Shown: piece after piece, positions 1 through 9,520 of the stretch
Position numbering within the stretch: the first letter of the stretch is position 1
How the letters are laid out: each line of letters opens with the position of its first letter
Assembly: GCF_963537375.1 (NCBI RefSeq)
Contig: NZ_CAUTDQ010000002.1
Span: 1 to 64,000, forward strand
Length of the DNA stretch: 64,000 nt
Reading direction: 5' to 3'
Source: Gemella sp963537375
GTDB taxonomy: Bacteria; Bacillota; Bacilli; Staphylococcales; Gemellaceae
Made by a program: the position numbers and the translations under genes
Notes under the pieces: generated by a model
Database searches by the model: none
What the model saw: the letters and a program-made list of their open reading frames with translations, nothing else
Told to the model about the DNA's origin: nothing

Positions 1-250
1 CGTTTATTTTTAGTATAATAATTATGTAAAGTATTTTACTTTATATTTAGGGTTAAAAATAGAACTCACTTTTTTGATTATATCAAAAAATATACAGTGT
101 TAATTTGTCAACTGTAGAAGCAAACTACTTTTAGTTTTACAATTATAAGTAATCCTCATGTTTGTGCCAGTAAGCTACAGTAAACATTTTAAATATATTA
201 GTTCTACGAGTTTCTAATTCCCTAAATTTAGACTAATATAATAACTGTAA

Positions 251-287
251 AAAACCACGAAGTTTACCCCTAAACTTTCGTGGTTTT
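251..287. terminator. Hairpin terminator, probably bidirectional
   Basis: The arm at 251-266 pairs with 271-287 with one bulged base around a short loop. The stem is flanked by A-runs on the left and T-rich sequence on the right, so it could end transcripts from either side. It probably serves a gene left of the window. Confidence 0.6.
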
Positions 288-315
288 CAATTTAATTTTT
301 GTTATATATAATAAA

Positions 316-355
316 AAATCTTTTATAAAGATAACCTAATCTTTATAAAAGATTT
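316..355 (-). terminator. Rho-independent terminator after ispA
   Basis: A perfect 17-bp stem (316-332 with 339-355) and a 6-nt loop, followed on the minus strand by a T-run. It lies about 70 bases past the ispA stop and probably ends the asp23-nusB-xseA-xseB-ispA transcript. Confidence 0.75.
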
Positions 356-424
356 AATTAGTTTATTATACAAAACACAATTAAAATTATATATTAATAT
401 TTATATTTAAGTTAGCATTTTAAA

Positions 425-1285
425 CTATTTATCTCGTTTTAATAAATAATCTGCAAAATCTATTAATAAACTATTATTTAATTGTTTTGCTATATTTATA
501 GCATTATCTGTATGTTTTTGAAGTAGTTCCTCACATTCATCAATACCATAGAAGCTAAGATATGTAATCATATCCTCATCACTTGGTAATTTTCCAATTT
601 TTTCAAAATCACCATAATAATCAAGTATATCATCTTTAATTTGATAAGCAATACCTAACTGCCTACCAAATTCTTTAACACTATCATAATCTACAGCTCT
701 ATCTGCAACTAAACAAGCGAAATCCATCGGTAATTCAATTAAACGTCCTGTTTTCAAACTGTGCATTTTTCTTAAATAGTCCGCATCGACATTGTAATTT
801 TTTTGTTTTACATCATATACTTGACCTGCAATCATTCCCATAGCTCCAGAATAATTAGCGAATTGCTTAATTAATCTAACTTTTAAAGTCGGCTCAACAT
901 TAGAGTCACTAAGTACTTCGAAAGCCAAAGTTAACATAGCATCACCAGTAAGTACCGCAAGATCCTGACCAAAAACTTTATGATTCGTAAGTTTCCCCCA
1001 ACGATAATCATCATTGTCCATCTCTGGTAAGTCATCATGAACTAATGAATATGTGTGAACTAACTCAATGGCTAGCGCAATATCAAAATACTTTGTATAA
1101 TCCACTTCGTAGTATTTTAATAAATATAAAAATGATAGTGGCCTAATTTTCTTACCGTCATTCACTAACGAATACGTAATAGATTCTTTTAAAATATCAG
1201 GCATTTCTAATTTTTCAATATATTCTTTAGCAAAACTATTTAATTGATCTTTATTTTCTTCTATGAAGTTTTTAAAATTATTCAT
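425..1285 (-). CDS. ispA: Polyprenyl (farnesyl/geranylgeranyl) diphosphate synthase
   Basis: 286-aa all-helical prenyltransferase that condenses IPP with allylic diphosphates to make farnesyl or geranylgeranyl diphosphate. The first Asp-rich motif is DDLPEMDNDD (about residues 84-93) and the second is DDILD after GIAYQIK; the pattern around GKKIRPL near residue 45 also fits. Placement directly after xseA-xseB is the usual Firmicutes arrangement, and the start overlaps the xseB stop by 8 bases, implying translational coupling. Oddity: the pair of arginines normally following the first Asp motif (RRGK) reads RWGK, so one diphosphate-binding Arg appears replaced by Trp. Product chain length cannot be fixed from sequence alone. 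Confidence 0.9.
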   Translation of the reverse strand: MNNFKNFIEENKDQLNSFAKEYIEKLEMPDILKESITYSLVNDGKKIRPLSFLYLLKYYEVDYTKYFDIALAIELVHTYSLVHDDLPEMDNDDYRWGKLTNHKVFGQDLAVLTGDAMLTLAFEVLSDSNVEPTLKVRLIKQFANYSGAMGMIAGQVYDVKQKNYNVDADYLRKMHSLKTGRLIELPMDFACLVADRAVDYDSVKEFGRQLGIAYQIKDDILDYYGDFEKIGKLPSDEDMITYLSFYGIDECEELLQKHTDNAINIAKQLNNSLLIDFADYLLKRDK

Positions 1286-1478
1286 CCTCTTTGAAATCCT
1301 TAGTTAATTTAGCTACTTCTTTCTCTGCATTACTTATTAACTCATTGCAGTTTTTAATCAAATCGATTCCTTGTTTATATCGGTCTAACGAATCTTCTAA
1401 AGATAGTTTTCCAGATTCTAATTCTGCAACAATTTTCTCAAGATTCATTAAACTTGTTTCAAAATTCTCTTTACCCAT
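1278..1478 (-). CDS. xseB: Exodeoxyribonuclease VII small subunit
   Basis: 66-aa small subunit of exonuclease VII, which degrades single-stranded DNA to short acid-soluble oligonucleotides. It begins with the family pattern ENFETSLMNLEKIVAELESG and continues as amphipathic helix (LSLEDSLDRYKQGIDLI), the part that wraps the large subunit. It starts immediately after the xseA stop and overlaps ispA by 8 bases, so all three should be co-translated. Length is normal for the family. Confidence 0.93.
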   Translation of the reverse strand: MGKENFETSLMNLEKIVAELESGKLSLEDSLDRYKQGIDLIKNCNELISNAEKEVAKLTKDFKEDE

Positions 1479-2738
1479 TTACTTAACTCCTTTACCGGAT
1501 ATATTGTTAACTTTACAATCAAGACTTCCATCGGCTAATTGAACAGTAATATCATCACCTGTTTTAACATTCTTAACAGATGTTATTTTTTCATCATTTA
1601 AGAATGCAACAGAATAACCTTTTTTCATAATATTTAACGGTGAATTTGCTTCTAATCGATTTATCTCAGCAGTAAAGTTTTCTTTAAATCTAGCCAACAA
1701 GTCAAAGTTCATAAACTTATCAGTTGAAATTGATAAACCACTTTTCTTATCCTTAACAAGTGTTTGCAAGGATTTACTAAGTTCTTTTTCTAACAACTCA
1801 ACAGTTCTTCTGTACTCTGTAAATATTTTTGAATAGTTTTTATAGTATGGATTGTTTTCACTATTACTTATTCTATTTTTATAATTTTGAAGAATATAAG
1901 TAATAGTATTTGTTAGTTTATCATAATTAAATGAGATTCTATTTTTAATATCTTCAATATTAGGTGTTACCAATTCTGCAGCTGCAGTTGGTGTAGAAGC
2001 TCTTCTATCAGATACAAAATCTGCAAGCGTCGTATCTGTCTCATGTCCTATTCCTGTTACTATTGGTGTCTTACAGTTGAAAATCGCTCTAATTACTTCT
2101 TCATTATTAAAACTCCATAGGTCTTCTATTGATCCACCACCACGTCCTAGTATAATTACATCGTTAGAACCATCATCAGCTAGTTTAATGTTTTTAACTA
2201 TATCTTGAACAGAATTATCACCTTGTACTAAAGTAGAATAAATATTTATCTTTGCTATTGGAAAACGACGTTGAATTGTTCTAGTAATATCTTGAATAGC
2301 TGCTCCAGTTTTTGCTGTTACAACAGCTATATTTTGAGAAAAACTCGGTATTTGTTTTTTATACTGAGGTAGAAATAGTCCTTCTTTCTCTAATTTCTCC
2401 TTTAGCTCTAAAAACTTCTGATATAATTCACCGATTCTATCTTTTTTCATATCAGTAACTAAAAGATTATGCTCTCCACGAGGAAAATAATAATTAATCT
2501 TTGACTTAATTAAAACTGTATCACCATCTTTAAAATCCTTTGATTTCGCTCCGAACCAAACTGCATTTATTCTAGTATTTTCATCTTTTATTGAAAAATA
2601 TATATTATTGTTATTATGAAGTTTAAAATTCGAGATTTCACCCTTTATATATATTTCACCTAAATATGGGTCTAATAAAAACTTTCTCTCAATATATTTG
2701 TTTAATGCTGTAACGGTTAGATATGTTCTTTCTTCCAT
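1479..2738 (-). CDS. xseA: Exodeoxyribonuclease VII large subunit
   Basis: 419-aa catalytic subunit of exonuclease VII. The N-terminal 100 residues look like the OB-fold single-strand DNA-binding domain (GEIYIKGEISNFK, then IYFSIKDE). The central catalytic domain carries GRGGGSIEDLWSFN, TGIGHETD and RRASTPTAAAELV, all diagnostic for XseA. The C-terminal third is coiled coil, expected for binding several XseB copies, and ends with the family's KGYSV segment. It lies 13 bases after nusB. Function is single-strand DNA processing in repair. Confidence 0.95.
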   Translation of the reverse strand: MEERTYLTVTALNKYIERKFLLDPYLGEIYIKGEISNFKLHNNNNIYFSIKDENTRINAVWFGAKSKDFKDGDTVLIKSKINYYFPRGEHNLLVTDMKKDRIGELYQKFLELKEKLEKEGLFLPQYKKQIPSFSQNIAVVTAKTGAAIQDITRTIQRRFPIAKINIYSTLVQGDNSVQDIVKNIKLADDGSNDVIILGRGGGSIEDLWSFNNEEVIRAIFNCKTPIVTGIGHETDTTLADFVSDRRASTPTAAAELVTPNIEDIKNRISFNYDKLTNTITYILQNYKNRISNSENNPYYKNYSKIFTEYRRTVELLEKELSKSLQTLVKDKKSGLSISTDKFMNFDLLARFKENFTAEINRLEANSPLNIMKKGYSVAFLNDEKITSVKNVKTGDDITVQLADGSLDCKVNNISGKGVK

Positions 2739-2751
2739 CTACCTTTACCTC

Positions 2752-3147
2752 TTATTTTGTTGAGTTTTCTACAATTCCTTTTAGTACTCCGTTGATAAAT
2801 TTATAACTTTCATCTTTTTCGCTATATTTTTTTGAAAGTTCAACAGCTTCATTTATAGAAACTTTATAAGGAATATCGCTATAAAGAATTTCATAAGCTG
2901 AAATACGCAGTATTTGTCTATCCATTTTTGATAAACGGTCTAGTTTCCAATCTTTTAAATTATTTGAAATTACCTTATCAATTTCATCTTTTTTTTCAAT
3001 AATCTCAGTTAATGTTTTATTTACATAAATACTTGTAGAAATTTCTTCTTGTTCTAAGTCTAACAGCTCAATAAAATCTAGTTCAGTATTCTCTACTTGG
3101 AATAAGATTTTAAAAACTGCTTCTCTAAGTTCATGTCTGCTCTTCAT
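2752..3147 (-). CDS. nusB: Transcription antitermination factor NusB
   Basis: 131-aa all-helical RNA-binding protein that joins NusE (S10) on boxA sequences and supports rRNA transcription. The start SRHELREAVFKILFQ and the C-terminal pattern IPYKVSINEAVELSKKYS with KFINGVL are the NusB signatures. It sits between the Asp23-family gene and xseA, the standard Bacillus order (yqhY-nusB-folD-xseAB), except that folD is elsewhere in this window (37.3-38.2 kb). Length is normal. Confidence 0.94.
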   Translation of the reverse strand: MKSRHELREAVFKILFQVENTELDFIELLDLEQEEISTSIYVNKTLTEIIEKKDEIDKVISNNLKDWKLDRLSKMDRQILRISAYEILYSDIPYKVSINEAVELSKKYSEKDESYKFINGVLKGIVENSTK

Positions 3148-3161
3148 TTATATCTCCTAAA

Positions 3162-3482
3162 TTAAAAATCAATTCCAATTATATTAACATTTACAGTTTT
3201 AGTATTGATCTCTGTCATATTAAATATCGAATTTCTTACATTTTCTTGAATTTTTCTTGCTGTTTTAGCTACAGAAAAACCAGATTTTAAGTTACAATAA
3301 ACGTCTATAACTAATTCTGATCCTGCAAATTCTAGTTCAACCCCACGAGAGTAAACTTTTTTTCCTAATAATTTAGAAACCCCTTCAACTTCAGTTGCTG
3401 CTATATTAGCAATAACTTCTAAAGCGTTTGGATTAATTTCTACTTTTCCTAATTTTTTAGTTTCCATTCTCATTTCCTCCAA
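3162..3482 (-). CDS. Asp23/Gls24 family envelope-stress protein (YqhY-like)
   Basis: 106-aa small acidic protein of the Asp23/Gls24 family. Recognisable parts are GKVEINPNALEVIANIAATEVEGVS and, at the C-terminus, VYCNLKSGFSVAKTARKIQENV followed by VNVNIIGIDF. Family members are cytosolic or membrane-tethered and tied to envelope homeostasis. YqhY, next to nusB in Bacillus, is connected with acetyl-CoA carboxylase and lipid synthesis, and the position before nusB makes this the YqhY-type member. ATG at 3482 follows a purine-rich RBS; an internal Met five codons later is an alternative. Confidence 0.88.
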   Translation of the reverse strand: MEEMRMETKKLGKVEINPNALEVIANIAATEVEGVSKLLGKKVYSRGVELEFAGSELVIDVYCNLKSGFSVAKTARKIQENVRNSIFNMTEINTKTVNVNIIGIDF

Positions 3483-3570
3483 AATTATATTTAATACTAG
3501 AAATAATCTAACATTAAATTATTATTTGTCCATAATAATTCTATTAATTATACCATATTTTCAGGAAAAA

Positions 3571-3631
3571 AGGGAGAGATTACCTTAAAATAGTTAATCG
3601 TTAAAACTATTTTTTTGGCAATCCCTTCCCT
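3571..3631 (-). terminator. Terminator after alaS
   Basis: A long stem: outer arms 3571-3584 and 3617-3631 pair with a few G-U or mismatched positions, and an inner stem forms from AAAATAGTT/AACTATTTT. On the minus strand the stem is followed by six Ts. It separates alaS from the asp23 operon. Confidence 0.7.
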
Positions 3632-3651
3632 ATTATCATTCAGAAAAAATA

Positions 3652-6273
3652 TTAGATATTAGCTAATAATTCTTCAAATGCTTTATCAATATTATCTTTA
3701 TTTTTTGCTCCTGCTTGAGCCATATCTGGACGTCCACCACCACGTCCATCACATACTGTTGCTAATACGTTTACTAGTTTTCCAGCGTTATATTTATCAG
3801 TGATAGCTTTGTCTACAGCCACTACGAAGTTTACTTTATCTTCATTTACTGAAGCAAAAGCAATAACATAGTTTTCTAATTTAGACTTAGCATTGTCAAC
3901 AAGTTGTTTTAAGTGATTCATATTTTCTGATTCTACTACACTTGTTAGTACATTTACACCATTTACTTCTTTAATATTGTTTACTAAGTTGTTTAATTCA
4001 GAATTAGCAATTTTTTGTTGTAAGCTTTCTTTTTCTTTAGCTAGTTTCTTAATTTCTGATTGTAATCCAGAAACTTTTTCTACTACATTTGAAACATTAG
4101 CTTTTGTTAATTTTTCAACAGAACGAAGTGTTTCTTCTTGTTCTCTTAAATACTCGTATGCTGCTTTTCCTGTTAAAGCTTCAATTCTACGTACACCTGC
4201 AGCTACACCTGATTCAGAAACAATCTTGAAGATTCCAACTTCAGCACTGTTAGCGTTATGAGTACCACCACATAATTCAATAGAATAATCTCCGATAGAA
4301 ACTACACGAACTACATCTCCGTATTTTTCACCGAATAATGCTTGAGCACCAAGTTTTCTTGCTTCAGCTATTGGCATCTCTTCTGTTTTGATTTCTAGTG
4401 CATTCCAAATTTGATTGTTAACTTCTTTCTCAACTTTTTCAATTTCTTCTTTAGTTAGTGGAGCGAAGTGAGTAATATCAAATCTTAGTTTTTCATCAGT
4501 TACTAGTGATCCTGCTTGTTTAATATGAGAACCAACTTCATGACGAAGGGCTTCATTTAATAAGTGAGTTGCAGTGTGGTTTTTCTCAATATTTAATCTA
4601 TAAGCTCTATCTACTTCTAGTTTATATTCTTTACCAACTACTAATTCACCTTCTAGTACTTTTACTAAGTGAATGTGACGTTTATCAGGAAGTTTCTTAA
4701 CATCTATTACTTCTGCTTTGAATCCATCTGCTAATACTAAACCTCTATCAGATACTTGACCACCACTTTCAGCATAGAATGGAGTTTTATCGAATACTAC
4801 TTTTACATTCTCTTCACCTTTATAGTTTTCTAATAAGTTATCTTCTTTATCAACTATAGCTAATAATTTACCTTCATCTGTAAGTTTAATATATCCAGTA
4901 AACTCACTGTCTCCTACTATTCTGTTGTATAGGTCAGATTGTACTTGCATTGAAGAATCTTCTTGACGAGATGAACGAGCACGTTCTTTTTGTTTTTCCA
5001 TCTCTTCATTAAATCCATCAATATCAACTGTTAATCCTAATTCTTCTGCATACTCTTCAGTTAATTCAATTGGGAATCCAAAAGTATCATAAAGTTTAAA
5101 TGCATCTTTACCAGAAATTACTTTTGTTGTATCTTTAACTTCTTTTGCAATATTATTTAAGATTGCTTCACCTTCGTTTAGTGTTTCGTGGAATCTATCT
5201 TCCTCTTTAAGAATTACATCTTTTACGAAGCTTGCACTTTCTTTAACATTTGGATAGTAGTCTTCCATAATTTCAGCAACAACATCTGTTAATTTGTACA
5301 TAAATGAGTTATTTAATCCTAAAACTTTAGCATATCTAACTGCACGACGTAAAAGTCTTCTAAGTATGTATCCACGTCCTTCATTTGATGGTAATGCTCC
5401 ATCAGCGATAGCGAATGCTACTGTTCTAATGTGGTCAGCGATAACTTTGAATGCTACATCTTGCTCAGCATTCACACCATATTTAGCTCCAGAAAGTTTT
5501 TCAATTTCTCTAATGATTGGAATAAATAAGTCTGTATCAAAGTTTGTTGGAACATCTTGTAATACAGATACAATTCTCTCTAATCCCATTCCTGTATCTA
5601 TGTTTTTCGCAGGAAGTTCAGTGTAAGTACCATCAGCATTGTGGTTATATTGACTGAATACTACATTCCAAACTTCTAGATATCTATCATTTTCTCCACC
5701 TGGGTACATTTCCTCTTTTGGTGACCATGTATCAGCATCTTCTCCACGGTCATAGAAGATTTCAGTATTTGGTCCTGAAGGTCCTTCTCCTATATCCCAG
5801 AAGTTACCTTCAATACGAATTATTCTATCTTCAGGAAGACCGATAACATTACGCCATATATCGTATGCTTCAGTATCTTCAGGATGAATAGTTACTGATA
5901 ATTTTTCTTTTTCTAATCCTAACCATTTTTCAGAAGTTAAGAATTCCCAAGCCCAAGGTACTGCTTCATTTTTGAAATAATCACCAATTGAGAAGTTACC
6001 TAACATCTCGAAGAATGTATGGTGACGTGCAGTTTTACCTACATTTTCAATATCATTTGTTCTAATAGATTTTTGTGAGTTAGTAATTCTTGGATTCTCA
6101 GGTATTTCTCTACCATCAAAATATTTTTTTAGTGTTGCAACCCCTGAGTTAATCCATAGTAATGTAGGATCGTCAACTGGCACTAAAGATGCACTTGGTT
6201 CAATTTTGTGTCCTTTTTCTACGAAGAAATCTAAATACATTCTTCTAATTTGTGTTGATGTTAGTTGTTTCAT
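3652..6273 (-). CDS. alaS: Alanyl-tRNA synthetase
   Basis: 873-aa class II synthetase that charges tRNA-Ala. The aminoacylation domain begins TSTQIRRMYLDFF and contains the motif around GRGYILRRLLRRAVRYA. The editing domain has the zinc ligands HTATH and CGGTH. A coiled-coil stretch (about residues 710-760) leads to the C-Ala/DHHA1 domain with the glycine-rich GRGGGRPDMAQAG near the end. Length is full. It is preceded by an alanine-type T-box leader and a consensus promoter, and followed by its own terminator, so it appears monocistronic and controlled by tRNA-Ala charging. Confidence 0.97.
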   Translation of the reverse strand: MKQLTSTQIRRMYLDFFVEKGHKIEPSASLVPVDDPTLLWINSGVATLKKYFDGREIPENPRITNSQKSIRTNDIENVGKTARHHTFFEMLGNFSIGDYFKNEAVPWAWEFLTSEKWLGLEKEKLSVTIHPEDTEAYDIWRNVIGLPEDRIIRIEGNFWDIGEGPSGPNTEIFYDRGEDADTWSPKEEMYPGGENDRYLEVWNVVFSQYNHNADGTYTELPAKNIDTGMGLERIVSVLQDVPTNFDTDLFIPIIREIEKLSGAKYGVNAEQDVAFKVIADHIRTVAFAIADGALPSNEGRGYILRRLLRRAVRYAKVLGLNNSFMYKLTDVVAEIMEDYYPNVKESASFVKDVILKEEDRFHETLNEGEAILNNIAKEVKDTTKVISGKDAFKLYDTFGFPIELTEEYAEELGLTVDIDGFNEEMEKQKERARSSRQEDSSMQVQSDLYNRIVGDSEFTGYIKLTDEGKLLAIVDKEDNLLENYKGEENVKVVFDKTPFYAESGGQVSDRGLVLADGFKAEVIDVKKLPDKRHIHLVKVLEGELVVGKEYKLEVDRAYRLNIEKNHTATHLLNEALRHEVGSHIKQAGSLVTDEKLRFDITHFAPLTKEEIEKVEKEVNNQIWNALEIKTEEMPIAEARKLGAQALFGEKYGDVVRVVSIGDYSIELCGGTHNANSAEVGIFKIVSESGVAAGVRRIEALTGKAAYEYLREQEETLRSVEKLTKANVSNVVEKVSGLQSEIKKLAKEKESLQQKIANSELNNLVNNIKEVNGVNVLTSVVESENMNHLKQLVDNAKSKLENYVIAFASVNEDKVNFVVAVDKAITDKYNAGKLVNVLATVCDGRGGGRPDMAQAGAKNKDNIDKAFEELLANI

Positions 6274-6299
6274 TTATATTCTCCTTTCAAGCTAACAAA

Positions 6300-6536
6300 T
6301 AAAATAAAAAAGCCCCTTGTGTAAATTTAATTACACAAGGGACGACTATAATCGTGTTACCACCCTAATTCGAGTACTTTGTACTCCTCATTAGTTTTTA
6401 TAACGGCATGAATGCCGATGAAGCACTACATAGGTAGCATAAAAGTTATATTATGAATCCTTTTCACCACTAGATTCTCTCTTTTAAATAATATTATCAA
6501 CTTCTAATTCCTAAACTTCATTTAATATTTAAATAT
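6300..6536 (-). promoter_or_regulatory. T-box riboswitch leader of alaS
   Basis: On the minus strand the T-box core GGGTGGTAACACG (complement of about 6354-6367) is followed by a terminator stem: GTCCCTTGTGTAA pairing with TTACACAAGGGGC, then a T-run at about 6306-6312. The upstream part folds into several hairpins (stem I region about 6400-6530). A GCU within TTATGCTACC is a plausible alanine specifier, but I could not fold stem I rigorously. Uncharged tRNA-Ala would stabilise the antiterminator and raise alaS expression. Confidence 0.9.
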
Positions 6537-6565
6537 ATTATAAACAGTTAAATTACATTTGTCAA
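6537..6565 (-). promoter_or_regulatory. Consensus promoter of alaS
   Basis: TTGACA (complement of 6560-6565), a 17-bp spacer and TATAAT (complement of 6537-6542). This is a perfect sigma-A match just upstream of the T-box leader. Confidence 0.85.
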
Positions 6566-6571
6566 TAGAAA

Positions 6572-6940
6572 TTATTTAGAATTTCTCATTTCGAGTATAG
6601 CTTTTTTTTGCCACAGCTTCATATTTTGTTTAAGTGTGTCAAATCCATACACGAAATTTAAAGTATCAAGGCTATTAATTTCTTTCTTATCATTGTCTTT
6701 TTTTTGTTTAAAGTTTAATGTTGCATTAATTTTATTATCCTTGATAGATAGGACCTTTACTTCTAAAATTTCATCTTGTTTTATATAACTACTTATATCG
6801 AATATAAAACAATTTGTAATTTCAGAAATGTGTATTAAACCTACCATTTTATCTCGTGTTTCAATAAAAGCACCATATGGTTTGACGGCTGTTACTTTTA
6901 CTTTTATGATATCGCCAGGGCGAATTTCTCTATAGCTCAT
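6572..6940 (-). CDS. S1 RNA-binding domain protein (YugI/CvfD-like)
   Basis: 122-aa protein with a single S1 domain over residues 1-80: RPGDIIKVKVTAVKPYGAFIE, then GLIHISEI, and EVKVLSIKDNKINATLNFK. Stand-alone S1 proteins of this size in Firmicutes (general stress protein 13/CvfD) bind RNA or ribosomes and act in post-transcriptional control. The C-terminal 40 residues are basic and not recognised. It overlaps the 3' end of tkt by 11 bases and is probably the last gene of the dnaX-ybaB-recR-tkt run. Its own target is unknown. Confidence 0.75.
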   Translation of the reverse strand: MSYREIRPGDIIKVKVTAVKPYGAFIETRDKMVGLIHISEITNCFIFDISSYIKQDEILEVKVLSIKDNKINATLNFKQKKDNDKKEINSLDTLNFVYGFDTLKQNMKLWQKKAILEMRNSK

Positions 6941-8906
6941 TTTTAATTTTCTCTACAACTGCTTCAACAGTAAATCCATATTCTTCAATTACTTTATTCG
7001 CAGGTGCAGAAGCTCCAAATTTATCAATTCCGATAGCTAATCCATCTAAACCAACATATTTGTACCAAAGAGCACTGTTACCCATTTCTAATGATACACG
7101 ACGACGTACATTAAGTGGTAATAATTCTTCTTTATATTCTTTTGATTGCTCTTCAAATAATTCAACTGAAGGCATACTTACAACACGCACTTTTGAACCA
7201 TCTTTTTCTAATTCATGAGCTACATCAATTGCTAATGCAACTTCAGATCCTGTAGCAATTAAAATAGTATCAAAGTCTGCTGCTGTTTCATGTACAACAT
7301 AAGCACCTTTAGCAACTTTTTCAAATGAAGAATTTTCTAAAATCGGTAAGTTTTGACGAGTTAATACAATTGATGTCGGTTTATCATTTGTTTTTTGTGA
7401 TAGATACCATGCAGCTTGTGCTTCAGTCGCATCAGCAGGTCTAAATACATATGTATTTGGAATAGTTCTTAATGATGCTAAATGTTCAATTGGTTCGTGT
7501 GTTGGACCATCCTCACCTACTGCAATACTATCATGCGTAAATACATATGTTACTGGTAAGTTTTGTAATGCTGATAATCTTAATGCTGCTTTTAGGTAAT
7601 CTGAGAATACGAAGAATGTACCACCGAATACACGTACTCCCCCGTGTAATGTCAATCCATTTAGTACAGTAGCCATAGCGAATTCACGAACACCAAATTG
7701 TACGTTACGTTCTGTTCTGTGTTCATCATCTTGTAATCCATCACCTTTAATAAACGTCATATTAGAGTGTGAAAGGTCAGCTGATCCTCCGAAGAATGTT
7801 GGTAAAACAGCTGCAACACTATTTATTGCATCTTGAGATGAATTACGAGTTGCTTGAGCTTCACCTACATTTTTGAAACTAAAACTTTCTTTTGATAGGT
7901 GTTTAATATCTTCACGAGTTAAAGCTTCTTCTAACTCTTTTGCTAATTCAGGGAATTTTGCTTTATAATCTACATATAATTTTTCCCATTTAGCATATTC
8001 ATTTTCTCCACGTTCCGCAACATTAGCTTTAAAATCAGCATAAACATCTGCAGGAATATCGAATGGTTCATTTTCCCAACCGATTTCTTTTCTGAATAAT
8101 GCTGTTTCTTCATCACCTAATGGTGCACCATGAACTCCATTTGTTCCTTGTCTATTAGGTGAACCAGCTCCGATAATTGTTTTTACTTCGATTAATGTAG
8201 GTTTATCAGATTTTTTAGCTTGTTCAATAGCTGTGCTAACCGCGTCTACATTTGCACCATCTTCAACAAGGATAGTGTTCCATCCGTATGCTTCATATCT
8301 AGCACGAACATTTTCAGAAAATGCATCTTTAGTCTCTCCATCTAGACAGATGTCATTTGAATCATATAATACTACAAGTTTATTTAATTTTTGCACTGCA
8401 GCAAAGCTTGATGCTTCTGAAGCAACACCTTCCATGATATCTCCATCACCGCAGATTACATATGTGTAGTGATCAAATAAGTCATAACCTTCTTTGTTAT
8501 ATTTAGCAGCTAAATATCTTTCTGCTAAAGCCATACCTACTGCTGTAGAGATACCTTGTCCTAGTGGTCCTGTTGTTGCATCAATACCTTTTGTGTGTCC
8601 AAACTCTGGGTGCCCAGGAGTTTTAGAACCCCATTGACGGAAGTTTTTAACTTCTTCTAAAGATACATCTTCAAATCCTGAAAGATGTAATAATGAATAT
8701 AGTAACATTGATCCATGTCCTGCTGATAATACGAATCTATCTCTATTGATCCAGTTAGTTTTCTTTGGATTTACTCTAAGGTGTTTTGTGAATAATGAGT
8801 AAGCCATCGGTGCTGCTCCCATTACTACACCAGGGTGTCCTGATTTCGCTTTGTTAATCGCATCAACACCCAATACTTTTATCGCGTTTACTGATTTTTG
8901 TGACAT
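6930..8906 (-). CDS. tkt: Transketolase
   Basis: 658-aa thiamine-diphosphate enzyme of the non-oxidative pentose phosphate pathway. It has the N-terminal pattern DAINKAKSGHPGVVMGAAPM, the cofactor motif GDGDIMEGVASEA, the H-G-APLG segment, and the pyrimidine-domain block VFTHDSIAVGEDGPTHEPIEHLASLR. Length is typical. It starts 16 bases after recR, which is an unusual partner, and its 3' end overlaps the S1 gene. Some transketolases act on other sugars, but every motif here fits the standard enzyme. Confidence 0.96.
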   Translation of the reverse strand: MSQKSVNAIKVLGVDAINKAKSGHPGVVMGAAPMAYSLFTKHLRVNPKKTNWINRDRFVLSAGHGSMLLYSLLHLSGFEDVSLEEVKNFRQWGSKTPGHPEFGHTKGIDATTGPLGQGISTAVGMALAERYLAAKYNKEGYDLFDHYTYVICGDGDIMEGVASEASSFAAVQKLNKLVVLYDSNDICLDGETKDAFSENVRARYEAYGWNTILVEDGANVDAVSTAIEQAKKSDKPTLIEVKTIIGAGSPNRQGTNGVHGAPLGDEETALFRKEIGWENEPFDIPADVYADFKANVAERGENEYAKWEKLYVDYKAKFPELAKELEEALTREDIKHLSKESFSFKNVGEAQATRNSSQDAINSVAAVLPTFFGGSADLSHSNMTFIKGDGLQDDEHRTERNVQFGVREFAMATVLNGLTLHGGVRVFGGTFFVFSDYLKAALRLSALQNLPVTYVFTHDSIAVGEDGPTHEPIEHLASLRTIPNTYVFRPADATEAQAAWYLSQKTNDKPTSIVLTRQNLPILENSSFEKVAKGAYVVHETAADFDTILIATGSEVALAIDVAHELEKDGSKVRVVSMPSVELFEEQSKEYKEELLPLNVRRRVSLEMGNSALWYKYVGLDGLAIGIDKFGASAPANKVIEEYGFTVEAVVEKIKNEL

Positions 8907-8922
8907 AAACTGTCCTCCTAAA

Positions 8923-9519
8923 TTATAACTCTATTCTACCTGAAATAGCCCTTGATAAAGTAACTTCATCAACATACTCAATATCACTTCCAAAGGAAAT
9001 ACCTTGAGCTATTCTGGTAACTCTTATATCTGTATTTTTTAAATATCTTGAAATAAAACTTGCAGTACCTTCACCTTCTGGTGACGAGTTTGTTGCCAGT
9101 ATTATTTCTTTTACTGTTTCATCTTGTGCTCTCTCAAAAAGAGACTTTATATTAATATCAAGTGGACCTATTCCATCCATCGGTGAAATTAAACCATCAA
9201 GTACGTGATACACTCCTCTATATTGTTGCATATTCTCCATTGCTACTAAATCATTGTCATTAGCAACAACACAAATCATCGATTTGTCTCTACCTGCATC
9301 AGAGCAAATATCACACACATGCTCTTCACTAAGTCGTCCACATACTTCACAATTAGTTAGCTTTTCTTTTAAATGTACTAAACTATCCGCAAAGTTTTTT
9401 ATATCATCATCATGCATTTTCAAAGTATGAAATGCTAACCTTACTGCAGTTTTCTTTCCTATACCAGGTAACAATGAATAACTGTCTATTAAATCTAAAA
9501 TCGGTTTAGGATATTGCAT
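8923..9519 (-). CDS. recR: Recombination mediator RecR
   Basis: 198-aa component of RecFOR, which loads RecA on gapped DNA. It has the helix-hairpin-helix LLPGIGKKTAVRLAFH, an intact four-cysteine zinc finger (CEVCGRLSEEHVCDIC), then the Toprim domain (ICVVANDNDLVAMEN, LATNSSPEGEGTA). The C-terminal Walker-B-like part GISFGSDIEYVDEVTLSRAISGR is also present. It begins 1 base after ybaB, the conserved dnaX-ybaB-recR order. Confidence 0.96.
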   Translation of the reverse strand: MQYPKPILDLIDSYSLLPGIGKKTAVRLAFHTLKMHDDDIKNFADSLVHLKEKLTNCEVCGRLSEEHVCDICSDAGRDKSMICVVANDNDLVAMENMQQYRGVYHVLDGLISPMDGIGPLDINIKSLFERAQDETVKEIILATNSSPEGEGTASFISRYLKNTDIRVTRIAQGISFGSDIEYVDEVTLSRAISGRIEL

Positions 9520-9520
9520 C

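Larger units (their letters stand above)
1..424. other. Intergenic region at the window edge
   Basis: No coding region is supported here. The first 240 bases are AT-rich with no convincing ORF, RNA gene or repeat. Two hairpins follow (251-287 and 316-355) and are listed separately. The gene to the left is outside the window, so its 3' end cannot be judged. Confidence 0.5.
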
